A stretch of DNA of 64,000 bases, taken from assembly GCA_023251535.1 (NCBI GenBank), contig JAHEYP010000003.1:124001-188000 (forward strand), read 5' to 3'. The position numbers and the translations under genes are program-made. Origin of the DNA: Bacteroidota bacterium (GTDB lineage Bacteria; Bacteroidota; Bacteroidia; AKYH767-A; OLB10). Of the stretch, positions 19,001 to 27,716 are shown in pieces (position 1 is the first letter of the stretch; every line of letters begins with the position of its first letter). The notes under the pieces are model-generated. The model made no database searches and was not told the DNA's origin. It saw nothing but the letters and a program-made list of their open reading frames with translations.

Positions 19001-19431
19001 TTGTTGTTTTCGGAAATACTCAAAACCTAGAATGGTATCTGAATGGAAATATTTTGCCTGGTGTAAATAGCGATACGTTGATTCTTCCTATCAACGGAAC
19101 TTATTATGTTATGGCAACCGATAATAATGGATGTACCGCTGTTTCTCAGCCATTAAATTACACCATTCAAAATGTGAATAGTTTGACAAATAACAAATTC
19201 GAAATTCATTGCATTGAGAATTCTAGTGTCGTTTTACATTCTTTACCGGGAACTTCAGGTGATTTGAAAATGCTAGATGTTAACGGACGAGAATTATTGG
19301 CTAAAACTTTCTATATTGAATCTTCGGGATCATGCACTGTCAATCTTCCAATGCTTGCCAATGGAATCTATATTGTCAATTTGAAATCAATGTCAACTGT
19401 CGAATCGCATAAAATAATTATAACTCGATAG
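16099..19431 (+). CDS. Secreted YCF48-type beta-propeller protein with Ig-like domains and T9SS type A C-terminus
   Basis: The start is the ATG at 16099, which opens on a signal peptide (MKRISLFLFLVFLALGNAMAQ); a longer frame from 15979 lacks one. The 1110-residue protein holds about a dozen repeats of 40-45 residues ending in the pattern K-T-x-N/D-GG-x-x-W (for example KTIDGGANW, KTVDGGLTW). These are BNR/YCF48-like propeller blades, filling about residues 25-620. Two PKD/Ig-like modules follow (about 720-1010, with NPIPFVNAGSDKSICFGDS and a second copy), then a type A sorting domain (about 1035-1110). It should be exported by T9SS. Known YCF48 propellers help photosystem assembly, but in this setting the fold is only a scaffold. 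TACCTTTA at 16086 is a near -7 box. Confidence 0.85.
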   Translation: MKRISLFLFLVFLALGNAMAQNWNTATPYAGRINDLFFVDAKTGYACGQGAGIGNCTGTGCILKTIDGGANWVRMKSSTTGELTRIQFVTPLNGWAIGASSTVLHTSDGGMSWITQSSGLGAGLNDMYFVDANVGFICGLNGLLRKTTNGGATFTTIASGVTSTIYALSFVNSSVGYFVGDNGVVKKTTNGGTSFSSIYSGTDAFRDVRFLSVDTGFVLSPYVIKRTTNGGGAWTTFNAPSGFVMTRLFFANKNIGFVVCDQGKILKTVDGGLTWNVLPTPVNDFIYSIAFPEENIGYFGISYGRIYKTFNGGVSWENNLSGFVDELSSVRFRDQNVGVAVGKYGDVFKTNNGGLNWTLRNDVPYVNLNSVRWLNGKSVIAAGYPNVLIKSDDEGMTWYDWNIPVRDSIYDIQVRDSNAVFITYGTGNCMKSLDGGITWDTSMHTGSPYALSGIYFLNNDTGFVCGQNLVYKTINGGHNWMLKNDSININSSFNDIQFTSNDTGYVAGDFGPLYRTVNGGAWWIDLYPSPTTNSDVQEMQFFTNDSGMFAASTSQKVTNNAGVNLSTMATACLANNWEMHSISVTDNGYGYCVGGQTGILHTLQPDSLLRTYVQDSVFCSGANIFVGYNASGFLLSTQMYSIELSDAFGSFASPQVIGTFQKYTPMANPSGIITCQLPSGLNGSGFRVRIVSTTPALIGPDNGFDLTIKSSIAPTVKLVNNSANGCENDLLQFVAQTAGAGYSPVYSWYLDNQLLNVNSSVLNIDSLSGNHNLSVSFVSSLSCANSIPVDSISFSVNPIPFVNAGSDKSICFGDSIQIGDALNGSLTHWYPSNNISNDTISTPIVFPYASQMYIVESANVSGCVNRDSVFVTVNPNPLILVGSDVSICEGDSALLTAGSFGPNMLLTWSPAGSLSADTGNSVYAFPTSNTMYTVTATDTNNCSSSDFLNALVWPAPIIPIINIVNGNIVVFGNTQNLEWYLNGNILPGVNSDTLILPINGTYYVMATDNNGCTAVSQPLNYTIQNVNSLTNNKFEIHCIENSSVVLHSLPGTSGDLKMLDVNGRELLAKTFYIESSGSCTVNLPMLANGIYIVNLKSMSTVESHKIIITR

Positions 19432-19455
19432 TGTAAAGGAAATTTACAAATTTTG
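19432..19455 (+). terminator. Weak terminator after the YCF48 gene
   Basis: TGTAAA (19432-19437) and TTTACA (19443-19448) pair over GGAAA and are followed by AATTTT. It starts directly at the stop codon, between convergent genes. The stem is AT-rich, so the strength is doubtful. Confidence 0.35.
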
Positions 19456-19491
19456 GAACTAATTCGTTCTTCTAGATTTTCGGATGAATTC

Positions 19492-21138
19492 TTATGATGT
19501 TTTGTTTTTCTTATAAATGAAAATCAATTCTTTTGAAGTCGGACGAAATGATTTTAAATCATCTCCCGATATTATCGGTTCGATTGATTTGCTTTTTACA
19601 TTTACTATTCCTTCTACATGATAGTTTTTTGTGATGTATTCATTCGCCCATTTGAAAATATGTTCATCTGAATTTGGACGTAATAACCATGATACATCAA
19701 TATTTACATATAGTATGTATTCGGGTTTGTTGATTTCAATTTCTTTGATGGATTCGACTTGCATCTTTGAAGCATAAGGCTGATCTTCTACCCAATTGTA
19801 TGCATAAATATGTCGAGTTGCTGAATATCGATTTGAATAAAATAAAATTTGCGGCTCCGATCCTAGTATTGCAATCTTTTCATCAGGTAAAGTGTTTTTC
19901 TTGATATAGTTTCCTATTTCAATTGATTCAGCAAAAGGATTTAGTCGATATATCTTTTTGCTATTTGCTAAATTGTTTCCTTTGAATAAGTAATCTGCAT
20001 TTGAATCTATACTGTAAGTAATCATAACAAGGAAAATAAAGAGTGGTACATAGGTTGCAGGTAGTGAACTGTAATTTTCTTTGATTTTATTTCGTAGAAA
20101 TTCGAAAAATATACTTGCTGCAATCGACATCGCCGGTAAGTAGGTGATATAGTAGTGCTGACGAAAGTAAAATCCAGGAACCACAGTTAGAAATGAAAAG
20201 AAAATAATGGCGTAAATAGTCATTATGTTTTTTTTCGTTGTCGCACATTTGTATGCAGCAAGAATTCCAATGATAGATATTGCCCACATTGGGGTGTATC
20301 CTTCTAATGAATAGTTGTTGGTGATTGCCCTTAAACTTGATATAAACATTTCCGGTGCCATTGATAGCGATACTGTATTGCCGTATTGTGATAAAAAGTC
20401 TATTGTCCAAAACTTAAAACTTTCAAAATCTCCCCAGATGTAGAAATATATCACCATGTCAATAAGAGGTGTTATAAATCCTATGAGGATCCAAATTACT
20501 ATGCTTATTATACCTTTTAATGAAAATTCGGAGTTTGAATTGATAATTGCAATTGTTATTCCTGCGAACAAAAGGAAAATACCGGACTGCTTGCAGATAA
20601 AAGCTAGTGAAAAGAAAATACCTGCTAAGAGGTGTTGCCATCTTTTTAGATCAAGATCAGGATTTTTTTTAAGTATGGCATTTATTCCTAAAAGTGCAAA
20701 TAGATTTACAAATTGAGTTGCATGCGCAGCTTGTCCTAAAATTGTCCATGATGTGCTTACTACTCCAAATGTGATTGCAGATATTAACGCGGCATTTTTG
20801 CCAATTAATTTGTCGACTATTCTAAAAATTAAAATAATTGAAGCAATATTGATGATGGCTAATCCTGTATGGATTCCAATATCTGTCCCGCCGAATATTT
20901 TCATGATCAAGGCATACATATAGTATGTTCCCGGAAGTTTCATGTTACATGCTAAAGTATAAGGCGGATGTCCATCAAGGACTAACTTAGCCATATATGC
21001 ATACTCGCCTTCGTCTCTTTCTAAAGGAATTGACAGTAAGTGATAGCGTGCTATTGCTACAATGGTGATTAAAAGCCCCAATAAAACAAATATTATTCTG
21101 TTTTCATATCTCGCAGATGTATATTTGATTTGGCTCAT
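19492..21138 (-). CDS. GT39/ArnT-like membrane glycosyltransferase
   Basis: The 548-residue protein has about 10-12 membrane helices. The first periplasmic loop carries the GT-C acidic motif E40-R-D42-E43-GEYAY, followed by the conserved P-G-T-Y-Y segment (LPGTYYMYAL), as in ArnT and protein mannosyltransferase relatives. A soluble C-terminal part starts near residue 390 (NPFAESIEIGNYIKKN, then EPQILFYSNRYSATR), as in dolichyl- or undecaprenyl-phosphate-sugar-using transferases. It probably moves a sugar from a lipid carrier to a periplasmic acceptor. Acceptor and sugar are unknown, and no polysaccharide cluster surrounds it. It lies 24 nt downstream of mnmE on the same strand, so the two may share a transcript. 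Confidence 0.8.
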   Translation of the reverse strand: MSQIKYTSARYENRIIFVLLGLLITIVAIARYHLLSIPLERDEGEYAYMAKLVLDGHPPYTLACNMKLPGTYYMYALIMKIFGGTDIGIHTGLAIINIASIILIFRIVDKLIGKNAALISAITFGVVSTSWTILGQAAHATQFVNLFALLGINAILKKNPDLDLKRWQHLLAGIFFSLAFICKQSGIFLLFAGITIAIINSNSEFSLKGIISIVIWILIGFITPLIDMVIYFYIWGDFESFKFWTIDFLSQYGNTVSLSMAPEMFISSLRAITNNYSLEGYTPMWAISIIGILAAYKCATTKKNIMTIYAIIFFSFLTVVPGFYFRQHYYITYLPAMSIAASIFFEFLRNKIKENYSSLPATYVPLFIFLVMITYSIDSNADYLFKGNNLANSKKIYRLNPFAESIEIGNYIKKNTLPDEKIAILGSEPQILFYSNRYSATRHIYAYNWVEDQPYASKMQVESIKEIEINKPEYILYVNIDVSWLLRPNSDEHIFKWANEYITKNYHVEGIVNVKSKSIEPIISGDDLKSFRPTSKELIFIYKKNKTS

Positions 21139-21162
21139 TATATCATTATTGTTCTGATATGT

Positions 21163-22563
21163 TTACTTTCCAATACAAAACTTACTAAAGATATTCCCCA
21201 ATAGATCGTCTGTATATATCTCTCCTGTGATGTTGCCTAGTTGATATAATGCTTCTTTTAATTCTAGTGCTAAAAAGTCGCTAGTGAGATTATCATCCAT
21301 GCCTTCTATTACTTTCGTAAGTGCTGTTTCTGCTTTTAAAAGTGATGAGGCATGTCGCGCATTGGTGACTAATTGGTTCTCGTTTTCTTTGTTGGCTACG
21401 CCGGATTCACTTATCAGTAAGCTTTTAAGTTCTTCTAAATGCGTTTTGTTTTTGGCGGATATAAAAACGGATGAAGGTAACTCTTGATAGGGTAGAAGTG
21501 TTTCTTCTGAAAATTGGTCCGTTTTATTTACAACTGTTATTATTGATAGTGTATTGTTCCCCGACTTGGTTTTTAGTTCCTCTAATTCTGATTTTATTTC
21601 TTCGGGTTTGCTTTGCCCTGGATCACATAAGTAAAGTGCTATACTTGCTTTCTCTGTATGTAAATAGGTTTTCTCAACTCCAATTTTTTCAATGGTATCT
21701 GTTGTATGTCGAATTCCCGCAGTATCCATAAATCGAAAACGATAACCGTCTATTATAAGTTGGTCTTCTACTACGTCTCTTGTGGTTCCTGCAATTTCAC
21801 TTACAATGGCTTTTTCTTCATTCAAAAGCGCATTTAGTAATGTACTCTTTCCTACGTTTGGTTTCCCTGCAATTACTACAGGAATTCCATTCTTCATTGC
21901 GTTTCCTGTGTCAAAACTATTTCTTAAGGTCTTTACTTCTTTTAATAGGCCATTAATTAAAGCTCTCAGTTGATCTCTGTTCGCAAATTCAACATCTTCT
22001 TCTGCAAAGTCGAGTTCGAGCTCTATAAGTGATGCAAAGTCCATCAGTTGCTGCCTCAATGCTTGAATCGTACTATTGTATCCTCCACGTAATTGTTGTA
22101 TAGCTGTGGTATGTGCACTCGCATGTTGCGACGAGATTAAATCCGCCACAGCTTCCGCTTGAGTTAAATCTAATTTGCCATTCAAAAAGGCTCTCATGGT
22201 AAATTCACCAGGCTCTGCTAATCGCGATCCGCTACCCTGTAATACTTGTAAAAGTTGCTGCTGAATATAAGTTGATCCGTGGCAACTTATTTCAACGGTG
22301 TCTTCTCCGGTATACGACATCGGATTTTTAAAGACACTTAATAGTACTTCGTCAATAATTTTATTGTCGTAAATAATATTTCCAAAGTGAAGTGTATGAC
22401 TTTTTACTGCTTTAAAGTCTTTGGATTTCCCGCTTTTACTTTGAAAAATTTTGTTGATGATGTCGAAGGTGTTTGCTCCTGATATCCTTATCACAGCTAT
22501 AGCTCCCATGCCGGGTGCAGTGGCTAAAGCACAAATGGTATCGTTACGGTCGGGTAATTGCAT
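21163..22563 (-). CDS. mnmE: tRNA modification GTPase MnmE
   Basis: The 466-residue protein has the normal length. The N-terminal tetrahydrofolate-binding domain includes ATAPGMGAIAVIRISG (14-29). The helical domain is interrupted by the G domain with G1 GKPNVGKS (233-240), G3 DTAG (280-283) and G4 NKTD (346-349). The C-terminus ends in FCIGK with the conserved cysteine C463. With MnmG it installs the 5-carboxymethylaminomethyl group at U34 of certain tRNAs, using methylene-THF and GTP hydrolysis. mnmG is not in the window. Its TAnnTTTG box ends only 4 nt before the ATG, suggesting a leaderless message. Confidence 0.97.
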   Translation of the reverse strand: MQLPDRNDTICALATAPGMGAIAVIRISGANTFDIINKIFQSKSGKSKDFKAVKSHTLHFGNIIYDNKIIDEVLLSVFKNPMSYTGEDTVEISCHGSTYIQQQLLQVLQGSGSRLAEPGEFTMRAFLNGKLDLTQAEAVADLISSQHASAHTTAIQQLRGGYNSTIQALRQQLMDFASLIELELDFAEEDVEFANRDQLRALINGLLKEVKTLRNSFDTGNAMKNGIPVVIAGKPNVGKSTLLNALLNEEKAIVSEIAGTTRDVVEDQLIIDGYRFRFMDTAGIRHTTDTIEKIGVEKTYLHTEKASIALYLCDPGQSKPEEIKSELEELKTKSGNNTLSIITVVNKTDQFSEETLLPYQELPSSVFISAKNKTHLEELKSLLISESGVANKENENQLVTNARHASSLLKAETALTKVIEGMDDNLTSDFLALELKEALYQLGNITGEIYTDDLLGNIFSKFCIGK

Positions 22564-22567
22564 GCCC

Positions 22568-22575
22568 CAAAAATA
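22568..22575 (-). promoter_or_regulatory. -7 box of mnmE, possibly leaderless
   Basis: The minus strand reads TATTTTTG, then GGGC, then the mnmE ATG at 22563. With the usual distance from the -7 box to +1, transcription would start at or next to the A of ATG. The box is also the T-rich tail of the terminator of the upstream PhoX-like gene. Confidence 0.5.
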
Positions 22576-22617
22576 GAGAATCCGTTGTGATGGTTAGTAC
22601 TTCACAACGGATTTCTC
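22576..22617 (-). terminator. Terminator of the PhoX-like gene
   Basis: AATCCGTTGTG (22579-22589) and CACAACGGATT (22603-22613) are perfectly complementary over 11 bp with a 13-nt loop. The stem continues for three pairs past a bulged base. On the minus strand the stem is followed by TATTTTTG. It lies 18 nt past the PhoX-like stop and ends in the mnmE -7 box. Confidence 0.65.
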
Positions 22618-22634
22618 AGGGGTTTTATTTGGCT

Positions 22635-24806
22635 TTACTGTTTAATCAGTCTTATGCTGTAGGGCTTGTTGTTAATACTTGCTCTAACTAAATAGATGCC
22701 GGGATTCAAAAGATTGCTTATTTCAGCTTGAAATACGCCTGATTCATAAGTATTCCCTTGAGCTATAACTTGAACTAAGGAACCTTTTGAGTCATATACT
22801 TCGCAGCTTATCTCGCTGTCTTCTAAAAGCGCAATTTCTATTGTGCTATTCGAATTTGTGGGATTTGGATAGACCTTTATCGGGTTTGCTAAATCAATAC
22901 TCGTAATCAATGGCTCATCAAAGCCTGTTTTTAGTATTGATGTGCCCAAATATTCTTTTCTGGCAATTATAATTGTAGTACTAGCATTAAATTTAACTGT
23001 TGCTCCTGCCGCATCAACGGTACTAAGCGTGTTGTTTGTATTCGGATGCTGAACCGACATGAATATAAATTTATAGTCGGGCGAGAAGGTGATTCCTGTT
23101 GGTTCGCCTCCTAAAGGCACTGTACCAAATATCGATACTTTTGGTGATGCTTGCGTATGTCCGTTTTTTACAACCCAGATATAGTTTTTGCCTCCATCTT
23201 GTAATACCCATAAATTTCCTTCTCCGTCGAATGCTAAATTATCGTTTCCTATTCCCCATGGCTCTGATACTGTTCCTGTGCCGTAGTTAATAGTATAGTT
23301 CATTGCACCAACATATGTAATAAAGTTTGTTGCCGTTGTTCCATTGTCTTTGAAGCGGTAAACTCTTCCATATCCTTTTGATGCGAAGTAAACATTTCCA
23401 TCGGGACCATATTCTACGTCTTCTATTCCGTTGAATTGTGTTGCTCCTCGTGATATTGCTAAAGAGAACGTGTTGTTTCTATCGGCTTGGGTAGTGTTCG
23501 GTATTGCGATCCATGTTGCAGTGGTTTTAGTTGGAGCACCCGATACTAATGTACTGTCGAGTTTTAAAACGTAGAGTGTACCGGCCGATAAATTTCTTAC
23601 CGTTGTTGCTACGAATTTATAAAGACATCCAGTTGGATCATCTTCTCCGAAATATACTGTTTTTGAGTCAGGAGCTACTGTTGCATTTTCATGAGCCATT
23701 CGTCCCATTGCCCAAAGTTTTTCTTGCTTTCCGTTACCATATTGTTTTACGGCTTGGGTTACAGGGTCAGCTTCTACTAACCAACCTACATCTTGATATC
23801 CATCTGCATTTACATCTCCTGTAGCACGCGTTTCTTCTCCACTTAATGTCGTTCCCCATGGGGTAACTGCTCCAGAACAATTCTTCTCAAGTTTTACAAT
23901 ATTTGAGGTGTTAACATTTATTGCTTGTGATGAGGTGATGCCCCATAACTTTGTAGTTGAATTATAATTAATCGCAAAGTTTGAAATTCCTCCGGTAGGA
24001 GTTGTTTCGTGATTTAGATGTAAATATCCGTTTGTGCTTGATCCTGCAATTGGAATGTATCCAGTGAAGTCAGAGCGTCCAGGTACTTTTCCGCCCACTG
24101 TGTATGATTGACTCTCTCGAGCAATCATTTGGAATGTATGTGTAGGAGGTATTACTAACCCTTGAGTTTGTGCTGTAGGTTGTAATGATGTAAATGTTCC
24201 TATTGTTGATGTAACAGGAGTTGATATTGGAGTAGCTGTAAGTTGTAAGTCAAAACTTAAATCACTACTAGTTGCGTTACATTGATGTAGCTCTACTGCA
24301 ATGTAGTTGGTGCCATTTGTGAAATAGGATGGGAGTAAAGTAACCGTTTGCCAAACTGTGCCGTTATCACTCGCACAACTGCTTGCATAGGTGTTATAAG
24401 CTACTGTGCCTGTTGGCATATTCGTGCGGAAACGTTCTGCGCCATTTACATAAACAATGGCTCCGTCGTCTCTTTTAATTTGTATTGTGAGTGAAGAATA
24501 ACTTTGTGCTGGAGTGATGATGGTTACTGCCTTTCTGAAATAGGTTGTTACGTATTTATTGCTAGCATTCGGACCATATGATACTACAGTTGATTCGTCG
24601 CCTTGTCCGTATCCTAATTCTGCATTTCCAGAAGACCAAGTGCCATCGTTAAATGAACTTGCTTTCCATCCTGATCCCTGGTTTGATCCGTTGGCTAAAT
24701 ATTTCCAGCTCGATCCCGGTGCAACTAGTGTCACATCAGCTAAACTTTGGGCATTTAACGCATTTGCGCAAAAAAGTAAAACTACTGCCAGTAATCTAAT
24801 TTTCAT
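22635..24806 (-). CDS. PhoX-like (DUF839) secreted protein with T9SS type A sorting domain
   Basis: The start is the ATG at 24806, opening a signal peptide (MKIRLLAVVLLFCANALNAQ); the frame extends further to 24857 without one. The 723-residue protein has a galactose-binding-like beta sandwich (about 25-190) and a PhoX/DUF839 region (about 225-620). Typical PhoX signatures are WGTTLSGEE, the HENA segment (MGRMAHENATVAPDS) and YFGEDDPTGCLYKF. A type A sorting domain ends the protein (from about 640). PhoX enzymes are Ca/Fe-dependent alkaline phosphatases usually exported by Tat; here a Sec signal and T9SS domain replace that. Catalytic activity is not proven, as many DUF839 proteins are uncharacterised. 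Confidence 0.85.
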   Translation of the reverse strand: MKIRLLAVVLLFCANALNAQSLADVTLVAPGSSWKYLANGSNQGSGWKASSFNDGTWSSGNAELGYGQGDESTVVSYGPNASNKYVTTYFRKAVTIITPAQSYSSLTIQIKRDDGAIVYVNGAERFRTNMPTGTVAYNTYASSCASDNGTVWQTVTLLPSYFTNGTNYIAVELHQCNATSSDLSFDLQLTATPISTPVTSTIGTFTSLQPTAQTQGLVIPPTHTFQMIARESQSYTVGGKVPGRSDFTGYIPIAGSSTNGYLHLNHETTPTGGISNFAINYNSTTKLWGITSSQAINVNTSNIVKLEKNCSGAVTPWGTTLSGEETRATGDVNADGYQDVGWLVEADPVTQAVKQYGNGKQEKLWAMGRMAHENATVAPDSKTVYFGEDDPTGCLYKFVATTVRNLSAGTLYVLKLDSTLVSGAPTKTTATWIAIPNTTQADRNNTFSLAISRGATQFNGIEDVEYGPDGNVYFASKGYGRVYRFKDNGTTATNFITYVGAMNYTINYGTGTVSEPWGIGNDNLAFDGEGNLWVLQDGGKNYIWVVKNGHTQASPKVSIFGTVPLGGEPTGITFSPDYKFIFMSVQHPNTNNTLSTVDAAGATVKFNASTTIIIARKEYLGTSILKTGFDEPLITSIDLANPIKVYPNPTNSNSTIEIALLEDSEISCEVYDSKGSLVQVIAQGNTYESGVFQAEISNLLNPGIYLVRASINNKPYSIRLIKQ

Positions 24807-25046
24807 ATTTTTCTTCTTCTCGTTTTTTGAAACTTTATCAATGCAAGTTACGGTCAAGAATGTATATCTGTCAAGTGTGGGTAGATGTTTATCGCCGAAT
24901 CTGGTGTATTTAAGGGTGAACGAAATTTTTTAGGGTTTGATCGGGATTGCTTTTCTTTGTTGTATGGATGAATTGCCTTTCCACAGATTTCGGGTGATTC
25001 AAATTCATTAAAAATCATTTGAATTTTAATCTTAATTATTCAGTTT

Positions 25047-25820
25047 ATGTTCTTTGTGCTGTCAAAAATTCTCGATGTGATAATTTCGCCGTTAGTATGG
25101 ATTATTATAATTGGTATTTGGGGCACTTTTATCTTAAATAAAAATCGTGAAAAAGCTCGTAAGTTATTATTATTCAGTGTTCTGCTTCTTTTATTTTTTA
25201 CTAATCCTTTCATCGCTAATTCGTTAATGAAGGCTTGGGAAACTCCTGCCATTAGTTCGTCGTCTATCAAAAAACCTTACGATGTCGGTATCGTTTTGGG
25301 TGGCAGTATGCGCTATTACGATAAAGCTACAAACCGCGTCGTTTATAGTAGTTCTGTTGATCGCCTTATTCAAGCTCTTCAATTGTATCACGATAAAAAA
25401 ATCAATAAAATTTTGCTTTCCGGGGGATCCGGTTTCGTGAATTTCCAGGAGTGGAAGGAGTCAGGATTGTTGGCTGAGGTTTTGTTGAAAAGCGGAGTGA
25501 AGCAAGAGGATATTATTCTCGAAAATAACAGTCGAAATACGGCAGAAAATGCAATGATGTCAGCCGAGATTCTTAAGAAGTCAATTCCCAACGGACGCTT
25601 TCTGTTAATCACTTCGGCTTTTCATATGAAGCGTTCGATTTTGTGCTTTGAAAAAGCCAAATTGCCGGTTGATCCTTTTCCGGTGGATGTCCGTTCAGGC
25701 GGAGATATTTATACCGTCGATCGTTTAATTCAACCCGACGCCGAGAATATCTCAACATGGGATTTAATCATTCATGAATGGGTCGGAATTGTGATGTATA
25801 AGTTGATGGGATATATCTGA
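25047..25820 (+). CDS. YdcF/SanA-like DUF218 membrane protein
   Basis: The 257-residue protein starts with two membrane helices (about 10-30 and 38-58), followed by a DUF218 domain. Visible family motifs are VGIVLGGSM (about 80-88), KILLSGGSG, the SRNTAENA stretch and LLITSAFHMKRS with the conserved histidine. This is the ElyC/SanA/YdcF family of envelope proteins, linked in E. coli to envelope integrity and vancomycin exclusion; the reaction is unknown. The domain should face the periplasm. The gene is alone and ends at a strong bidirectional terminator shared with parB. Confidence 0.85.
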   Translation: MFFVLSKILDVIISPLVWIIIIGIWGTFILNKNREKARKLLLFSVLLLLFFTNPFIANSLMKAWETPAISSSSIKKPYDVGIVLGGSMRYYDKATNRVVYSSSVDRLIQALQLYHDKKINKILLSGGSGFVNFQEWKESGLLAEVLLKSGVKQEDIILENNSRNTAENAMMSAEILKKSIPNGRFLLITSAFHMKRSILCFEKAKLPVDPFPVDVRSGGDIYTVDRLIQPDAENISTWDLIIHEWVGIVMYKLMGYI

Positions 25821-25827
25821 TAGAAAT

Positions 25828-25855
25828 AAAAAAAGGCTCCGAAGAGCCTTTTTTT
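25828..25855. terminator. Bidirectional terminator between ydcF-like gene and parB
   Basis: AAAAAAAGGCTC (25828-25839) and GAGCCTTTTTTT (25844-25855) pair perfectly over the tetraloop CGAA. The A-run and T-run make it work on both strands, for the convergent genes ending at 25820 and 25874. Confidence 0.9.
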
Positions 25856-25873
25856 GTGAAGTATTCAACCAAA

Positions 25874-26809
25874 TTAATCGAAATCCAATAATTCAATTAA
25901 GCGGTTAAAGTCGTCGTTGGAGAAGTAGTTGATTACTAGTTGTCCGCTTCCGTTGTCTTTATGCTTAATCTCTACTTTCGTTTCATAGCGATGCGCTAGT
26001 CTTTCTTCTATATTTCTGATTTCAGTATACCAAATCGGTCGTTTGTCGTCTTTGCGATTTCCTTTTTTAGGTGATGCTGACCTTACTAAATCTTCCGTTT
26101 TACGTACGCTTAAATCTCCTGCAAGTATGTCGTTGAAAATTTGAAGTTGCATTGCAATATCATCAACGCCAAGAATAGCACGAGCATGACCCATCGTTAT
26201 TCTTCCATCGCGAATTGCAAATTGAACTTGTGGTGGTAACTTTAATAATCTTAAGTAGTTTGTTACTGTTGAACGATCCTTTCCAACTCTTTCTCCTAAT
26301 TGTTCTTGCGTTAAACTGCATTCTTCAATAAGTCGTTGATAGGAGATTGAAATTTCAAGCGCATTTAAATTCTCACGTTGTATGTTTTCAACCAATGCCA
26401 TTTCTAACATCGATTGATCATTGGCTGTACGTACATATGCAGGAACTGCTTCCAGTCCAGCTATTCTCGATGCTTTAAAACGTCGCTCTCCACTTATTAT
26501 TTGATAGCGATCGTGGCTAACTTTTCTTACTGTAATTGGCTGAATAATTCCCTGCTGACGGATTGAGTCGGCTAGTTCATTTAAAGCGCCTTCGTCGAAT
26601 TCGGTTCTCGGCTGAAAAGGGTTTGCTTCAATGTGATTTAAAGGGATCTGTGAAACAGCTCCCGCTACTACGCGAGAAATATCGGGCATCACCGCAGTTT
26701 CAGTTTTTGCAGGTGCCGGAGTTGAATTGTTGTTTTCCGCACTTTCTGCAACACTGTCGCCTAATAACGCACTTAAGCCTTTTCCTAATCCTGATTTCTT
26801 TGTTGACAT
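25874..26809 (-). CDS. parB: Chromosome partitioning protein ParB
   Basis: The 311-residue protein starts with the ParB N-terminal motif KKSGLGKGLSALLG (4-17), followed by a disordered linker. The CTPase/Srx-like domain holds NPFQPR (63-68) and GERR (107-110). A helix-turn-helix for parS (about 160-190) and a C-terminal dimerisation domain follow. It loads on parS sites as a CTP-switched clamp and works with ParA in origin segregation. It lies 31 nt downstream of parA on the same strand. I did not find an obvious parS palindrome in the intergenic DNA here, but did not scan coding DNA exhaustively. Confidence 0.95.
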   Translation of the reverse strand: MSTKKSGLGKGLSALLGDSVAESAENNNSTPAPAKTETAVMPDISRVVAGAVSQIPLNHIEANPFQPRTEFDEGALNELADSIRQQGIIQPITVRKVSHDRYQIISGERRFKASRIAGLEAVPAYVRTANDQSMLEMALVENIQRENLNALEISISYQRLIEECSLTQEQLGERVGKDRSTVTNYLRLLKLPPQVQFAIRDGRITMGHARAILGVDDIAMQLQIFNDILAGDLSVRKTEDLVRSASPKKGNRKDDKRPIWYTEIRNIEERLAHRYETKVEIKHKDNGSGQLVINYFSNDDFNRLIELLDFD

Positions 26810-26840
26810 GCTTTACTTACTATTGATTGGTGTAGGGGAA

Positions 26841-27677
26841 TTAATTGTCGGATACTTTCAATTTATCCATCACTTTTTCGGTTAGGACTTTATCTTCTGC
26901 CGACATCCCTGTCATATTGTTTTTCTGAAGTATTTCACGAGCTAGGTTTAAGTAGTTGATGGCTCCTTTGCTTGTTGCATCGTGCATAATGATACTTTCT
27001 CCGAAACTTGGTGCTTCGCCTAATTTGGTGTTGCGCTGGATAATTGTATCGAATACTAAATCTTGGAAGTGCGTTTTTACTTCTTCTACTACTTGATTCG
27101 ATAAACGTAATCGCATATCGTACATCGTTAATAGAATACCTTCAATTGCTAATTCAGGATTTAATCTGTTTTGAACGATTTTGATTGTGTTCAATAACTT
27201 CCCTAATCCTTCTAATGCGAAATACTCACATTGAACTGGAATGATTACCGAATCAGCTGCAGTTAATGCATTAATGGTGATTAAACCTAGTGATGGAGAA
27301 CAGTCAACGATTATAAAATCGAATTCGTCTTTCACTTTCTCTAATACCAATTTCATCATTCGCTCGCGATTAGCTAACTGAATCATTTCGATTTCAGCTC
27401 CTACTAAATCGATGTGAGAGGGTAGAAGGTATAGATTTGGTGTCTTAGTGTCTAATATAATGTCTCTCGGCTCTACTTCGTTGATGATACATTCGTAGAT
27501 CGAGGTCTTTACTGTTCGTGGATCGAATCCTACGCCCGATGTGGCATTGGCCTGTGGATCGGCATCTACCAGCAAAGTTTTGAATTCTAAAACTGCCAGA
27601 CTCGCTGCCAGGTTGATAGCTGTGGTTGTTTTACCTACACCACCTTTTTGATTTGCTATTGCTATTATTTTTGCCAT
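26841..27677 (-). CDS. parA: Chromosome partitioning ATPase ParA/Soj
   Basis: The 278-residue protein opens with the deviant Walker A motif KGGVGKTT (11-18) right at the N-terminus, as in chromosomal Soj proteins and unlike plasmid ParA types with a DNA-binding extension. The A' motif is in LLVDADPQANAT and Walker B in FIIVDCSPSLG. It binds DNA as an ATP dimer and is released by ParB, moving replication origins. parB follows after 31 nt. The tail is charged. Confidence 0.95.
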   Translation of the reverse strand: MAKIIAIANQKGGVGKTTTAINLAASLAVLEFKTLLVDADPQANATSGVGFDPRTVKTSIYECIINEVEPRDIILDTKTPNLYLLPSHIDLVGAEIEMIQLANRERMMKLVLEKVKDEFDFIIVDCSPSLGLITINALTAADSVIIPVQCEYFALEGLGKLLNTIKIVQNRLNPELAIEGILLTMYDMRLRLSNQVVEEVKTHFQDLVFDTIIQRNTKLGEAPSFGESIIMHDATSKGAINYLNLAREILQKNNMTGMSAEDKVLTEKVMDKLKVSDN

Positions 27678-27716
27678 CTGATGTAAAACTTAAAATGATT
27701 CGTATAACTCGCTGGA

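Noticed and set aside
24559-24933. Plus-strand frame overlapping the PhoX-like gene start
   Set aside because: It is antisense to a well-supported coding region and shows no domain.
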